A stretch of DNA of 64,000 bases from Mucilaginibacter gotjawali (GTDB lineage: Bacteria; Bacteroidota; Bacteroidia; Sphingobacteriales; Sphingobacteriaceae): NCBI RefSeq assembly GCF_002355435.1, contig NZ_AP017313.1, forward strand, positions 5,642,001 to 5,706,000, in the 5' to 3' direction. Position 1 is the stretch's first letter; each line of letters starts with the position of its first letter. This document shows, piece after piece, positions 53,489-62,431 of this stretch. The position numbers were made by a program, and so were the translations under genes. Below the pieces are notes generated by a model. The model searched no databases, was not told the origin of the DNA, and saw nothing but the letters and a program-made list of their open reading frames with translations.

Positions 53489-56400
53489 TTATAAAGTTAC
53501 AGACAATGTTGTACTGAATATCCTTGTTGGTGGCAACTGGTTTAATGAGGTAGTACCTACACCGTTACCTGTATCATTGCTAAATTCAGGGTCAGTAAAC
53601 TTATTAGTTGATGGAACGAACATTAATAGATTACGTCCGGAAACTGTTATTGTAACAGCTTTCACAAATTTTATGTCGCTTATTAATTGTTTCGGCAATG
53701 AATAAGATAAGGCAACTTCACGTAGTTTCCATGCAGCAGCACTGGTAACATAGTTAGCATCTATACTTTGGTATAAAGTTGGCCAAAAGTTAAAGTTGCC
53801 ATCCTGTACTTCCACGTTAGTATTTGGTACATAAGCTCCGTTAACCAGGTACTCTGAATTGGGGAACACAAAACGCTGACGGCCTGCAATGGCTGAAGTA
53901 ATACTGGTACCGCTATGGTCAAGCGTAGTACCCAGGTTTGAGTTGTAGATAACATAACCACCGCGATAGTCAGCAGTCATTTGGAAAGAGAAGCTCTTAT
54001 ATTTAAATGTAGTACTGAAACCTATCAGGTCTGAAGGAACTGATTGGCCAAGGATGCTTAATTTACTTGCCCTGGTTGGTAAACCTGTGTTAGGGTCAAC
54101 AATTACCTTGCCGTTAGCAGGATCGCGGGTCCAGTCGTAACCTTCGAGTTCAGGATAAGAATGACCTACCACTGCCCATGCAGCGTTGCCAATCGGCAGG
54201 GCGTTAACACCAGAAACTATACTTTCAACATTGCTTGACTGGTGTGTCCAGTTAACGCCTATTTTCCAGTTAATGTTTCCTGTTTTAATAACAGTACCGC
54301 TCAAATCAAGTTCCAAACCTTTGTTGCTGGTGTTTGCAGCGTTTAATAATGCTGTAGTGAAACCTGAAGCGCCTGAAACGTTGGCAAACACGATACCATC
54401 TTTAGTTTTTGACTGGTAGTAAGAAGCGGCCAGATTGATGCGGTCGTTTAAGAAACCTAAGTCTAAACCAACTTCATCTTCAGTAACTTTTTCAGGTTTA
54501 ATATTCGGGTTAGCAATCGTTGTATTGAGTGAGTAACCCGCTATACCGGAGCTTGCATAAGGGAAACCGTATGCAGCGCCCAAAGTAGGGTCGGTACGGT
54601 AAGCACCGAAGGCTATGTATTGAGAACCATTGGCAAGCGGCGAAACGTTACCAGTTAAAGAGTGTGCATAACGTACTTTAGCGAAATTCAAGACACCATT
54701 GTCTGTCATTCCTTTAAACATTTCACTTAAAACAAGTGATCCGTCGATATCATAATAAGGGATGTAGTGGTTAGCTTTTGATAACCTTGAGTCAAGGTCA
54801 GTCCTGAATGAACCGTGTACATAGGCAAAATCTTTGTACCCGAAAGTACCTTCCGCAAAATAACCGATCTTACGGGCTTCATAGGAATATTGCCCGCCTA
54901 CACTAGGGGTTCCGGAAAAGTTTTGGGTATTGTAAGGCAAAGTAACCAAAGCTCCCTGATTGATAGGTGTATTGGTGATCTTATTCTCGATGTAAGCGAT
55001 ACCTGCTGTACCATTAAAGCTGAAATCTTTCGCAAATTTGGTATTAAAGCTTGCAAGGAAGTCAGAAGTGAACAGCAAATTGTTAAAATCATCTAAACCA
55101 TATGATGGCGGCGCATCATTGGCAGAATATTTTGTACCTGAATCTTCCGCCTTAACTATACCGGTACCTTGTGAGTTTGAATAATAAATAGTATCGTTTG
55201 ATTTTGAAAAGTCGCTGTAGGTGATGCCCGCATCTTTAACTTCAGACCTGGCCTGGATGTTCTCTAAAGATGAACGGTAAGTTAAGCTAACCCATTTCCA
55301 AGGTTTCAGGGTTAATGCTACGTTGGCATTGATGTGGTTCTCAATATCAAGGTATCTTGTTTGAGCGATGATCTGTCCAGGGCTATAATAATAGTCATTA
55401 TAATAGGTGTCAGGATTGCCGTATTTGCTGTCAACATTTTTCAGGTCAGCAACAGGAACGTGTAAAGGAGACTCTAACAAGTCATCATAAACACCACCGC
55501 TGTTGGTTACATTTTTATTAACATAAGTGTAAGTAGCTGAATACGTAGCTGAGAAGATGCCGTATTTTTTATCGCCGCCGATGCGGAAGATATCCCTGCG
55601 GCCAATATCATGCGGTGTTACGCTGGTGCTGTTGATGTCCTGTGCAGACATGTGGAAGCTGCCGTTCTCATCACCTGAATCGTAAGAAAAGTTCTGGTGT
55701 GTGGTAAGACCTGTATTGAAAAAGTCTCTTTTTTGGTTCTTAACCGCAGCATAAGGTACCATTTCAACTGATCCATCAGGAAGCGGACGACCCAGGGGAA
55801 CCATTTTACCGTTAAATAACGGACCGTAACTCTGGTTTTCGTAAGGAATGTAAGTTCTAAGGTCGTTAAAATCATTTACATAAAGCTCACCACCGTTACT
55901 ACCGAATTGGTTTTGGAATTTCGGCAGGTATGAAACAGTTTCGATATCAGCAGTAGATGATAACGTTACGCTGGTTGCCCTTGCACCATGTTTGGTGGTG
56001 ATAACGATAACACCATTAGATGCATCAGAACCGTAAACAGCAGAAGCTGAAGAGCCTTTCAGCACGTCAGTTGACTGGATGTCTTCAGGGTTCAGGGTGC
56101 TGATGTCACTGTAATAGATAGATCCGTCAACAACGATCAGTGGTTGGTTGTTACCCAGTAACGACCTGTTACCACGGAGTGTGATACGGGTTGGCGCAAA
56201 TATACCTGCATTAACCGTATTTACCTGCAAACCAGAAACCTTACCTGTTAAACCATTTGCAACACTGATAGGCTTTGCGGTATTAATGTCGGCGCCGGTT
56301 ACTTTAGTGGTAGAGTAACCTAAAGAAGCGGCCTGACGCTGGATACCAAATGAAGTAACAACAACTTCAGTCAGCTGCCTTGAAGCAGGCACCAATTTAG

Positions 56401-56677
56401 CGTTTAGTACAGCAGCTGTACCTACCGGTAATTCAAGTGGGGTGTACCCAACGAATGTGAATACCAACGTTGCTCCTGCCGGAACTGACAGTGTATACTT
56501 ACCTGCCACGCTGGTCTGGGTACCTATAGAGGTCCCCTTTAATTTTACTGTTACTCCCGGAATGGGTTGACCATCATCAGAGGCCGTAACCGTACCAGTA
56601 ACTGTACGGTTTTGTGCAAATACCTGTGTAATGCATAACATCAGGAAACACAAACTTACTAGTAGAAGTTTTTTCAT
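53489..56677 (-). CDS. SusC/RagA-family TonB-linked outer-membrane transporter
   Basis: 1062 residues. Signal peptide, then a CarboxypepD_reg-like domain (VTGTVTASDDGQPIPGVTVKLKGTS), the TonB box/plug (TEVVVTSFGIQRQAASLGYSTTKV, IRGNRSL-type LRGNRSLLGNNQPLIVVDGS) and a 22-strand barrel ending in ...TLSVTL. It imports glycans or other oligomers with energy from TonB-ExbBD. It is first in a three-gene operon with SusD and a DUF1735 lipoprotein, and is divergent from padR, whose product may control it. Confidence 0.96.
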   Translation of the reverse strand: MKKLLLVSLCFLMLCITQVFAQNRTVTGTVTASDDGQPIPGVTVKLKGTSIGTQTSVAGKYTLSVPAGATLVFTFVGYTPLELPVGTAAVLNAKLVPASRQLTEVVVTSFGIQRQAASLGYSTTKVTGADINTAKPISVANGLTGKVSGLQVNTVNAGIFAPTRITLRGNRSLLGNNQPLIVVDGSIYYSDISTLNPEDIQSTDVLKGSSASAVYGSDASNGVIVITTKHGARATSVTLSSTADIETVSYLPKFQNQFGSNGGELYVNDFNDLRTYIPYENQSYGPLFNGKMVPLGRPLPDGSVEMVPYAAVKNQKRDFFNTGLTTHQNFSYDSGDENGSFHMSAQDINSTSVTPHDIGRRDIFRIGGDKKYGIFSATYSATYTYVNKNVTNSGGVYDDLLESPLHVPVADLKNVDSKYGNPDTYYNDYYYSPGQIIAQTRYLDIENHINANVALTLKPWKWVSLTYRSSLENIQARSEVKDAGITYSDFSKSNDTIYYSNSQGTGIVKAEDSGTKYSANDAPPSYGLDDFNNLLFTSDFLASFNTKFAKDFSFNGTAGIAYIENKITNTPINQGALVTLPYNTQNFSGTPSVGGQYSYEARKIGYFAEGTFGYKDFAYVHGSFRTDLDSRLSKANHYIPYYDIDGSLVLSEMFKGMTDNGVLNFAKVRYAHSLTGNVSPLANGSQYIAFGAYRTDPTLGAAYGFPYASSGIAGYSLNTTIANPNIKPEKVTEDEVGLDLGFLNDRINLAASYYQSKTKDGIVFANVSGASGFTTALLNAANTSNKGLELDLSGTVIKTGNINWKIGVNWTHQSSNVESIVSGVNALPIGNAAWAVVGHSYPELEGYDWTRDPANGKVIVDPNTGLPTRASKLSILGQSVPSDLIGFSTTFKYKSFSFQMTADYRGGYVIYNSNLGTTLDHSGTSITSAIAGRQRFVFPNSEYLVNGAYVPNTNVEVQDGNFNFWPTLYQSIDANYVTSAAAWKLREVALSYSLPKQLISDIKFVKAVTITVSGRNLLMFVPSTNKFTDPEFSNDTGNGVGTTSLNQLPPTRIFSTTLSVTL

Positions 56678-56822
56678 GTTTGTTAATAATAAGATCAGTT
56701 AATAGTTAATTAGTTATAAAAGTAGTGTTAGCTTATCAAAAACACAAATAAAATGTTAAAAAAGTTAAAAAAAGTTAAAATTTTAACACTATTTGAGGCT
56801 TTATAAAAAATTATAGTACTAT

Positions 56823-56857
56823 GTATTGCATAATACAATCTAAAACATATATCTTTG
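56823..56857 (+). promoter_or_regulatory. padR promoter with overlapping palindrome
   Basis: TTG (56826-56828) and TATCTTTG (56850-56857) are spaced by 21 bp, the Bacteroidetes -33/-7 arrangement. GTATT and AATAC (56823-56836) form a palindrome over the -33 element, a natural site for PadR autorepression. The start codon is only 5 bp after the -7, so the mRNA may be nearly leaderless. Confidence 0.6.
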
Positions 56858-56861
56858 TGTT

Positions 56862-57194
56862 ATGATTGTTGAAAACACACAAACCCAAATGCGGAAAGGA
56901 ATACTGGAGTATTGCATACTTTCCATTATAGCAAAGGGGGAGACTTACGCTTCGGATATTATCGCGGAGCTGAAAAAGGCCCAACTGCTTGTTGTTGAGG
57001 GTACTCTATACCCTTTGTTAACCCGTTTAAAAAACAATGGCCTGCTTACCTATAACTGGGTTGAGTCAACATCCGGCCCACCCCGCAAATACTATGTACT
57101 GTCAGACGAAGGGCGGAACGTCCTGAACCAATTAGATAAAACATGGGAAGAATTAGCATTTGCCGTAAAGACAGCTATCGGGGACAGAAAATGA
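56862..57194 (+). CDS. PadR-family transcriptional regulator
   Basis: 110 residues. Winged-helix pattern MRKGILEYCILSIIAKGETYASDIIAELKKAQLLVVEGTLYPLLTRLKNNGLLTYNW is diagnostic, ending with a short dimerisation helix. PadR proteins sense small molecules and repress. It is encoded 144 bp before the PspC-type gene on the same strand, an arrangement common in Bacteroidetes. The first Met is 5 bp after the -7 element, so M10 could be the true start. Confidence 0.93.
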   Translation: MIVENTQTQMRKGILEYCILSIIAKGETYASDIIAELKKAQLLVVEGTLYPLLTRLKNNGLLTYNWVESTSGPPRKYYVLSDEGRNVLNQLDKTWEELAFAVKTAIGDRK

Positions 57195-57337
57195 AGGTGA
57201 AAGCCTTAAGCGAAAAGGTGAAAGCAAAAATGTAAAAACGGTAACATAAACGAAAATATAAAAGCTCTTTGCTTTAGTCGTTAAGCTTTTAGCTCAACAA
57301 ATGAACTATTGAACCAATGAACTAAGAAATAATCATC

Positions 57338-58984
57338 ATGAATAAAACAATTATCATCAATATAAACGGCATAGTTTTCCACATAGAAGAAGATGCCTAC
57401 GAAATTTTAAAGAACTATATGACGGATGTAAAACGTCATTTCTCTAACTCGGCCGACAGCCTTGAAATTACCACCGATATTGAAAACAGGATTGCCGAAA
57501 TGTTTTCGGAAATTCTGGCTAAAGATAACAGGCAGGTGATAGTTGACCAGGATGTGCACTCGGTGATTGAACAAATGGGCTCCGTTGCTGATTTTGAGAA
57601 TGCAGAAGAAGACGCAAAACATGAATCTAGCTCCTATGGCTACACTTTGGAAACCCGCAGGCTCTTCCGCGACCCGGATGATCACCTGGTTGCAGGCGTT
57701 TGCTCGGGCATAGCCAACTACTTTGATATTGATGCCGTTTGGATAAGGCTGGCATTTGCCATTTCCTTCGCTTTTGCCGGTACCGGTTTGATATTATATA
57801 TTATATTATGGATAATAGTACCAAAAGCGATCACCCGTGCGGACAGGATGTCCATGAAAGGCGAAAAACAAAACCTGCAGGGCTTTAAAAAGAATTTCGA
57901 AGACGAGCTCAGCTCTATGAAACAAAACCTGTCAAACTTTGGAACCGAAGCAAGGCCCTTTGTTTATAAGGCCCGTGATTTTGCAGGCGATTTTTTTCAT
58001 CACCTTGGTAAATTTATCGGCGGAGCCGGCAAGGTGTTTGTAAAAATACTTGGGGTTTTGATACTTTTAGCCGCCTTTGGCTTTTGCGTTACACTCATTG
58101 TTATGCTGATCGCTATCCTTGGATTTAAGGCCGGCAACCCGCACGCTTTTTTTCCTTTCACTATTATCTCTAACGAACACGCTGACAATGTTTATTTATG
58201 TGCATTTTTTGCCGCATTTATCCCGCTGCTCAGCATTATACTGATTACTTTAAAAGGTATATTTAATGTAGGCAGCATCGGCAAATCAACCGGGACGGTT
58301 TTTTTAGTGATCTGGCTCTGCTCGTTAGGGATGCTGGCTTACTATGCGGTTAAGATTTCATCCAACTTCAGGGAAGAAGCAACCTTCACGCAAACCATTA
58401 ATTTAAAGACGACCAAAAGCAACACCTACTATATAGACCTGAATGACATCAAATATTTTTCGCATGATGACAGTGTGCGCCTGGATATTAAAGACCATTT
58501 CCGTAATATGGTAGTAATTGACGACCGATACAATGATTTCCATAACGAGCCCAACAGCGTGAGCCTCGCTATTGAAAAAGCCGATGTAAAATACCCGGAA
58601 CTGGTAGAAAAATACAGTGCCAAGGGTGGTAACTATGAGGATGCCCTTTTTAACGCCCGCAGCACCAGTTATGTGTTTGCCCAGCAGGATTCCATTTTAA
58701 AATTTGACTACTCGCTGCGTAAAAGGCCCGGTATCTCATGGCACGATGAAGAAGTGGAGCTTACTTTAAAGGTTCCGTTAAATTCAAAAGTGGTAATTGA
58801 CCATAGAATGCGCAATTATTTAAGGAATGTTGACCTTTATGACTGCGACCAGGCGAACAAAAAGGATAACCCCAATACCTCGACTTTTATGATGACCGAC
58901 AACGGCCTGCAATGCAAAGTTGATACTTTGGTTACCGCAAAAAAGGATAGCATTAAAACCGATAGCGCACTGAAAAAAGAATAG
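57338..58984 (+). CDS. PspC-domain membrane protein
   Basis: 548 residues. An N-terminal helical section (about 1-95) is followed by a PspC domain (RRLFRDPDDHLVAGVCSGIANYFDIDAVWIRLAF, about 105-165), then three further membrane helices (about 225-250, 280-300, 318-340), and a C-terminal beta-rich part with many charged residues. Associated with envelope-stress responses; here it follows PadR, so it is likely controlled by it. The last part has no recognised domain. Confidence 0.88.
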   Translation: MNKTIIININGIVFHIEEDAYEILKNYMTDVKRHFSNSADSLEITTDIENRIAEMFSEILAKDNRQVIVDQDVHSVIEQMGSVADFENAEEDAKHESSSYGYTLETRRLFRDPDDHLVAGVCSGIANYFDIDAVWIRLAFAISFAFAGTGLILYIILWIIVPKAITRADRMSMKGEKQNLQGFKKNFEDELSSMKQNLSNFGTEARPFVYKARDFAGDFFHHLGKFIGGAGKVFVKILGVLILLAAFGFCVTLIVMLIAILGFKAGNPHAFFPFTIISNEHADNVYLCAFFAAFIPLLSIILITLKGIFNVGSIGKSTGTVFLVIWLCSLGMLAYYAVKISSNFREEATFTQTINLKTTKSNTYYIDLNDIKYFSHDDSVRLDIKDHFRNMVVIDDRYNDFHNEPNSVSLAIEKADVKYPELVEKYSAKGGNYEDALFNARSTSYVFAQQDSILKFDYSLRKRPGISWHDEEVELTLKVPLNSKVVIDHRMRNYLRNVDLYDCDQANKKDNPNTSTFMMTDNGLQCKVDTLVTAKKDSIKTDSALKKE

Positions 58985-59006
58985 ACAGGATAATCTGCAG
59001 TATAAA

Positions 59007-59057
59007 GCGGCCTGCATTAGCGTATCTTTTACGTTTCTGCAGGCCGCCCCTTTTTTT
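59007..59057 (+). terminator. Intrinsic terminator of pspC
   Basis: GCGGCCTGCA (59007) pairs with TGCAGGCCGC (59038), followed by CCC and a T7 run. Stop codon is 22 bp upstream. Confidence 0.85.
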
Positions 59058-59063
59058 CAATCG

Positions 59064-59096
59064 TTTACCGACAAATCCCGGCAATTCACCGAAAAA
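59064..59096 (+). promoter_or_regulatory. Putative LytTR-binding direct repeat, site 4
   Basis: Half-sites TTTACCGACAAA (59064) and TTCACCGAAAAA (59085) start 21 bp apart, with a T-rich promoter element about 42 bp after the second. It precedes the long leader of the TonB-type receptor at 59526. Confidence 0.55.
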
Positions 59097-59525
59097 GCAA
59101 AAAATGATGTAACCATCACTCTATTTTTTGCATCTTATAAACAACATTAAGAAAACCACTGTACAGCCTGTAGCCTTAATTTTGGTTACAGCTTGCAAAA
59201 ACGGGCAAAACCGGATGTGTTATTATTACAGGAAGGGTTGTAATTAAAAAACAAACAAAGAACAAAAAGCCCGCTAGTCACCAATAGTTAACTATTGGTC
59301 AAAAAAAATTTAGAAATAAAAAAAGGCGGGGTTCCTTTACACAAAAAAAGAAAAACGATGAAATTCAAATACCAATATTAAAATAAACAAGCTGCCCTGC
59401 CAGGCTAAATAGAAAGTCCCCCAAAAGGTTCCAAAAAAAAGGGGGAAATCACACAAATTATCCAAAAGAAAAAAAAGAAAGAAAAATTCTAACAGGAAAA
59501 CTATTGCCCAAAAATTAACGCAAAC

Positions 59526-61982
59526 ATGAAAAACATCTATACAAAATCGATACAACTATTTTTATTGCTCCTATTAAGCGCTGGCTTTGCCATGGCACAA
59601 AACAACAAACCAGCAGCTGCAATTTCCGGCCAATTACTTGATGAAAACGGCAAACCAATGGATTTCGCAACAGTGAGCCTGCTAAAAGCGCAGGATTCAA
59701 CCGTTGTTAAAGGAACCTTAAGCAACGAGAATGGCGCCTATACATTTGATCATATCAATTCAGGGGTATATATAATTAAGGCCAGCGTTATTGGCTATGC
59801 CAAAGCCATCAGCAAGGTTTTTACATTAACAGGCAATGCCGCTAATTTTACAGTACCGGCTTTAAAATTGCAGCCGGCCAGCCATTCATTAAATGCTGTA
59901 AATATTACTGCTTCAAAACCACTTATTGAGCATAAGGTTGACCGTACTGTAATGAACGTTGAGAACAGCATCCTGGCGGCGGGCAACTCGGCTATGGACA
60001 TTTTAGAAAGAGCGCCTGGCGTTTCTGTTGATAAGGATGATAATATCAGCCTTAAAGGCAAACAGGGTGTAACCGTTATGTTAAACGGCAAGCTTACTTA
60101 CCTCACTGCGGCCCAATTAGCCACGCTGCTTCGCTCGACAGACGGTACCACCATAAAATCCATCGAGATCATTACTAACCCATCAGCGAAATATGACGCG
60201 GCAGGAAACTCTGGCATTATCAATATCATCCTGAAAAAGAACAAACAGACAGGCACCAATGGCAGCCTGACCGCCGGGGCAGGCTACGGTGCTTATGGAA
60301 AGGATAACGAGAACTTAACGTTGAACCATAAAGAAGGTAAACTGAATGTTTTTGGCACTTTTAGCCATAACGACAATAAACGCATCCAAAACATCGGCGT
60401 TAAGCGTATCATCCCGGATACTGCCGGAAGCGCCCCAACCTATTTCAACCAGGCAAGCCCCTTGCTTGAAGCCGATCACAATAACAGCTACCGCATAGGG
60501 GCCGATTATGACCTATCCACAAAAAACACCATTGGCTTTGTAGCAAGCGGCTACTTTAACGGCGAGCAGGACAATATTGATGACCATACCTATATCGGCA
60601 AAAGCTTTAACCAGGTCGACTCGTCGCTGCGCACAGTGTCAGGTATTCATCAAACTTTCCATAACATTGCCTTTAATTTAAATGACAGCTGGAAAATAGA
60701 TACAGCCGGGCAGGAATTGAGCGCTGACCTGGACTACTCGCAATTTAAAAACAACTCTGTCGCGCAATATGTAACAGATTATTACCTGGCCAACGGCGGT
60801 ACACAACAACCGCAATGGTTTTTAGGAAACCACACCCCATCAACCATTAACATCCGCACCGGGAAGATTGATTATGTAAAACCTATCACCAAAACTTTAA
60901 AGTTTGAATCGGGCTTAAAATTCAGCGACGTTAAAACCGATAACGACCTGATGGAAAAAGATGCACCCGGTAACCCTTATTTAAGCACCAACCATTTTGT
61001 GTACGATGAAAAGATCGATGCCGGTTATATTAACTTTAATAAGGACTTTAAAGGCTATTCTGTACAGGCGGGTTTAAGGGCCGAGTACACCAGTTCAAAC
61101 GCGCATGGCGATTCGGCCAACGTAGTATCAGTTATCCCAAGGCATTACCTCGACTTTTTTCCAAGTCTGTTTATCAGTCATGATTTTAACGATAAAAACG
61201 GGATCACTTTCTCCTACAGCCGCCGCATCGACAGGCCTCAGTATGACAACCTTAACCCCTTCATCTTCCGCCTGGACCCATATACTTATCAATTGGGCAA
61301 CCCTTATTTAAGGCCACAGTACACCAATAATTATGAGCTGAACTATACCTATAATAAAAGCATTACCCTAACATTGGGCTACAGCAAGACGACCGACGTG
61401 ATCACTGAAGTGCCCGGCACCGACCCGGCTACCAAAGTATCCTTTATTACCCAGGAAAATTTGCAGGTACAAAACGCATGGAATGCTAACCTGTATGCAC
61501 CCTATACCATTGCCAAATGGTGGGAAGGCAATGTAAACGCGACCGCTTTTTACCTGGGCTTTAAATCAAACAACCTGGAAGGGGGCAATTTGGACCGGGG
61601 CCAGTTTGCCTACAATATAAGAACAACACAAACATTTATACCAATAGCAACTTATAAAGCCGAATTAACCGCCAATTACCAGTCGGACCTTACCTATGGC
61701 CTGTATGACGTAAAGCCACGCTATTCGGTTGATGCCGGGGTGAGCCACTCTTTTGCCAATAAAAAGCTGAACGTAAAATTGAGCATGAGCGATATATTCA
61801 ATACGCTGAGGAATGACGTAAACAGCCAGTACCAGAATACTGACCTGTACATTACGCAAAAGCGAGAGAGCCGCGTTACCCGTTTAACCCTTACCTGGAA
61901 CTTCGGCAATAACAAAATAAAAGCCCGCCAACACCAAACCGGCGCCGACGATGAGAAAAACCGCGTGAAAGGCAATAATTAA
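59526..61982 (+). CDS. TonB-dependent-receptor-like outer-membrane barrel with N-terminal CarboxypepD_reg domain
   Basis: 818 residues. Signal peptide (LFLLLLLSAGFAMAQ), a CarboxypepD_reg-like domain (ISGQLLDENGKPMDFATVSLLK), plug-like region (LNAVNITASKPLIEHKVDRTVMNVENSIL, LERAPGVSVDKDDNISLKGKQGVTVMLNGK) and barrel of the OMP_b-brl_3 type, ending SRVTRLTLTWNFGNNKIKARQHQTG. No SusD follows, so it likely acts alone, for example in metal or peptide uptake. Located behind LytTR site 4. Confidence 0.92.
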   Translation: MKNIYTKSIQLFLLLLLSAGFAMAQNNKPAAAISGQLLDENGKPMDFATVSLLKAQDSTVVKGTLSNENGAYTFDHINSGVYIIKASVIGYAKAISKVFTLTGNAANFTVPALKLQPASHSLNAVNITASKPLIEHKVDRTVMNVENSILAAGNSAMDILERAPGVSVDKDDNISLKGKQGVTVMLNGKLTYLTAAQLATLLRSTDGTTIKSIEIITNPSAKYDAAGNSGIINIILKKNKQTGTNGSLTAGAGYGAYGKDNENLTLNHKEGKLNVFGTFSHNDNKRIQNIGVKRIIPDTAGSAPTYFNQASPLLEADHNNSYRIGADYDLSTKNTIGFVASGYFNGEQDNIDDHTYIGKSFNQVDSSLRTVSGIHQTFHNIAFNLNDSWKIDTAGQELSADLDYSQFKNNSVAQYVTDYYLANGGTQQPQWFLGNHTPSTINIRTGKIDYVKPITKTLKFESGLKFSDVKTDNDLMEKDAPGNPYLSTNHFVYDEKIDAGYINFNKDFKGYSVQAGLRAEYTSSNAHGDSANVVSVIPRHYLDFFPSLFISHDFNDKNGITFSYSRRIDRPQYDNLNPFIFRLDPYTYQLGNPYLRPQYTNNYELNYTYNKSITLTLGYSKTTDVITEVPGTDPATKVSFITQENLQVQNAWNANLYAPYTIAKWWEGNVNATAFYLGFKSNNLEGGNLDRGQFAYNIRTTQTFIPIATYKAELTANYQSDLTYGLYDVKPRYSVDAGVSHSFANKKLNVKLSMSDIFNTLRNDVNSQYQNTDLYITQKRESRVTRLTLTWNFGNNKIKARQHQTGADDEKNRVKGNN

Positions 61983-62431
61983 AAACTATCATATTAATGG
62001 TGTTCCTTCTGAAAAACAAGAACAGCGGGAGCACCATTGATATATTAATAATAATACGCCTGACTTTTTTCGGGGAATTTTTATTTGTCTTTTCAAAAAA
62101 ATCAACCAGTTACAGACGCATTCAGCGCCAATTTTTACCAATTGCTGGTTTTGTGTTGTTATAAGGCTAAATTTATCATTTATTAGCCCCCATAAGCAAG
62201 CCCTTCCGCACGGAATTAGTTGGTTGAATTAATACTCCGGCTCAACCCTCACAACATTTTTACAAAAATCCCCGCCGAATACAGACGATGTCATCGCTTT
62301 AAATCACAATTCTATCTATGTTTGTTTACTGTATATCTATTGTATTTCAGCATATTAATTAATACCACTTAATTAGTATGGCGGAAACCCGCGAGGGGCG
62401 CCGCATTGCCAATTAAACCAATTTAACCCTT
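61983..62431. other. Intergenic, one hairpin
   Basis: 449 bp without gene. AATGGTG (61996) and CACCATT (62032) form a stem with an inner TTCC/GGGA part just after the TonB receptor, though no T run follows. Promoter of the GH3 gene should lie in the right half; none placed. Confidence 0.5.

Larger units (their letters stand above)
58985..59525. other. Intergenic region: terminator, LytTR site and long leader
   Basis: 540 bp. After the pspC terminator (59007-59057) comes LytTR site 4 (59064-59096), a TATTTTTTG element (59122-59130), and then about 390 nt of AT-rich leader before the TonB receptor. An 18-bp perfect palindrome lies at 59281-59298 (CCAATAGTTAACTATTGG). A minus-strand frame here is Phe-rich from A/T runs and not credible. 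Confidence 0.55.

Noticed and set aside
59337..59555. Phe-rich minus-strand frame
   Set aside because: Produced by A runs in the leader of the TonB receptor.
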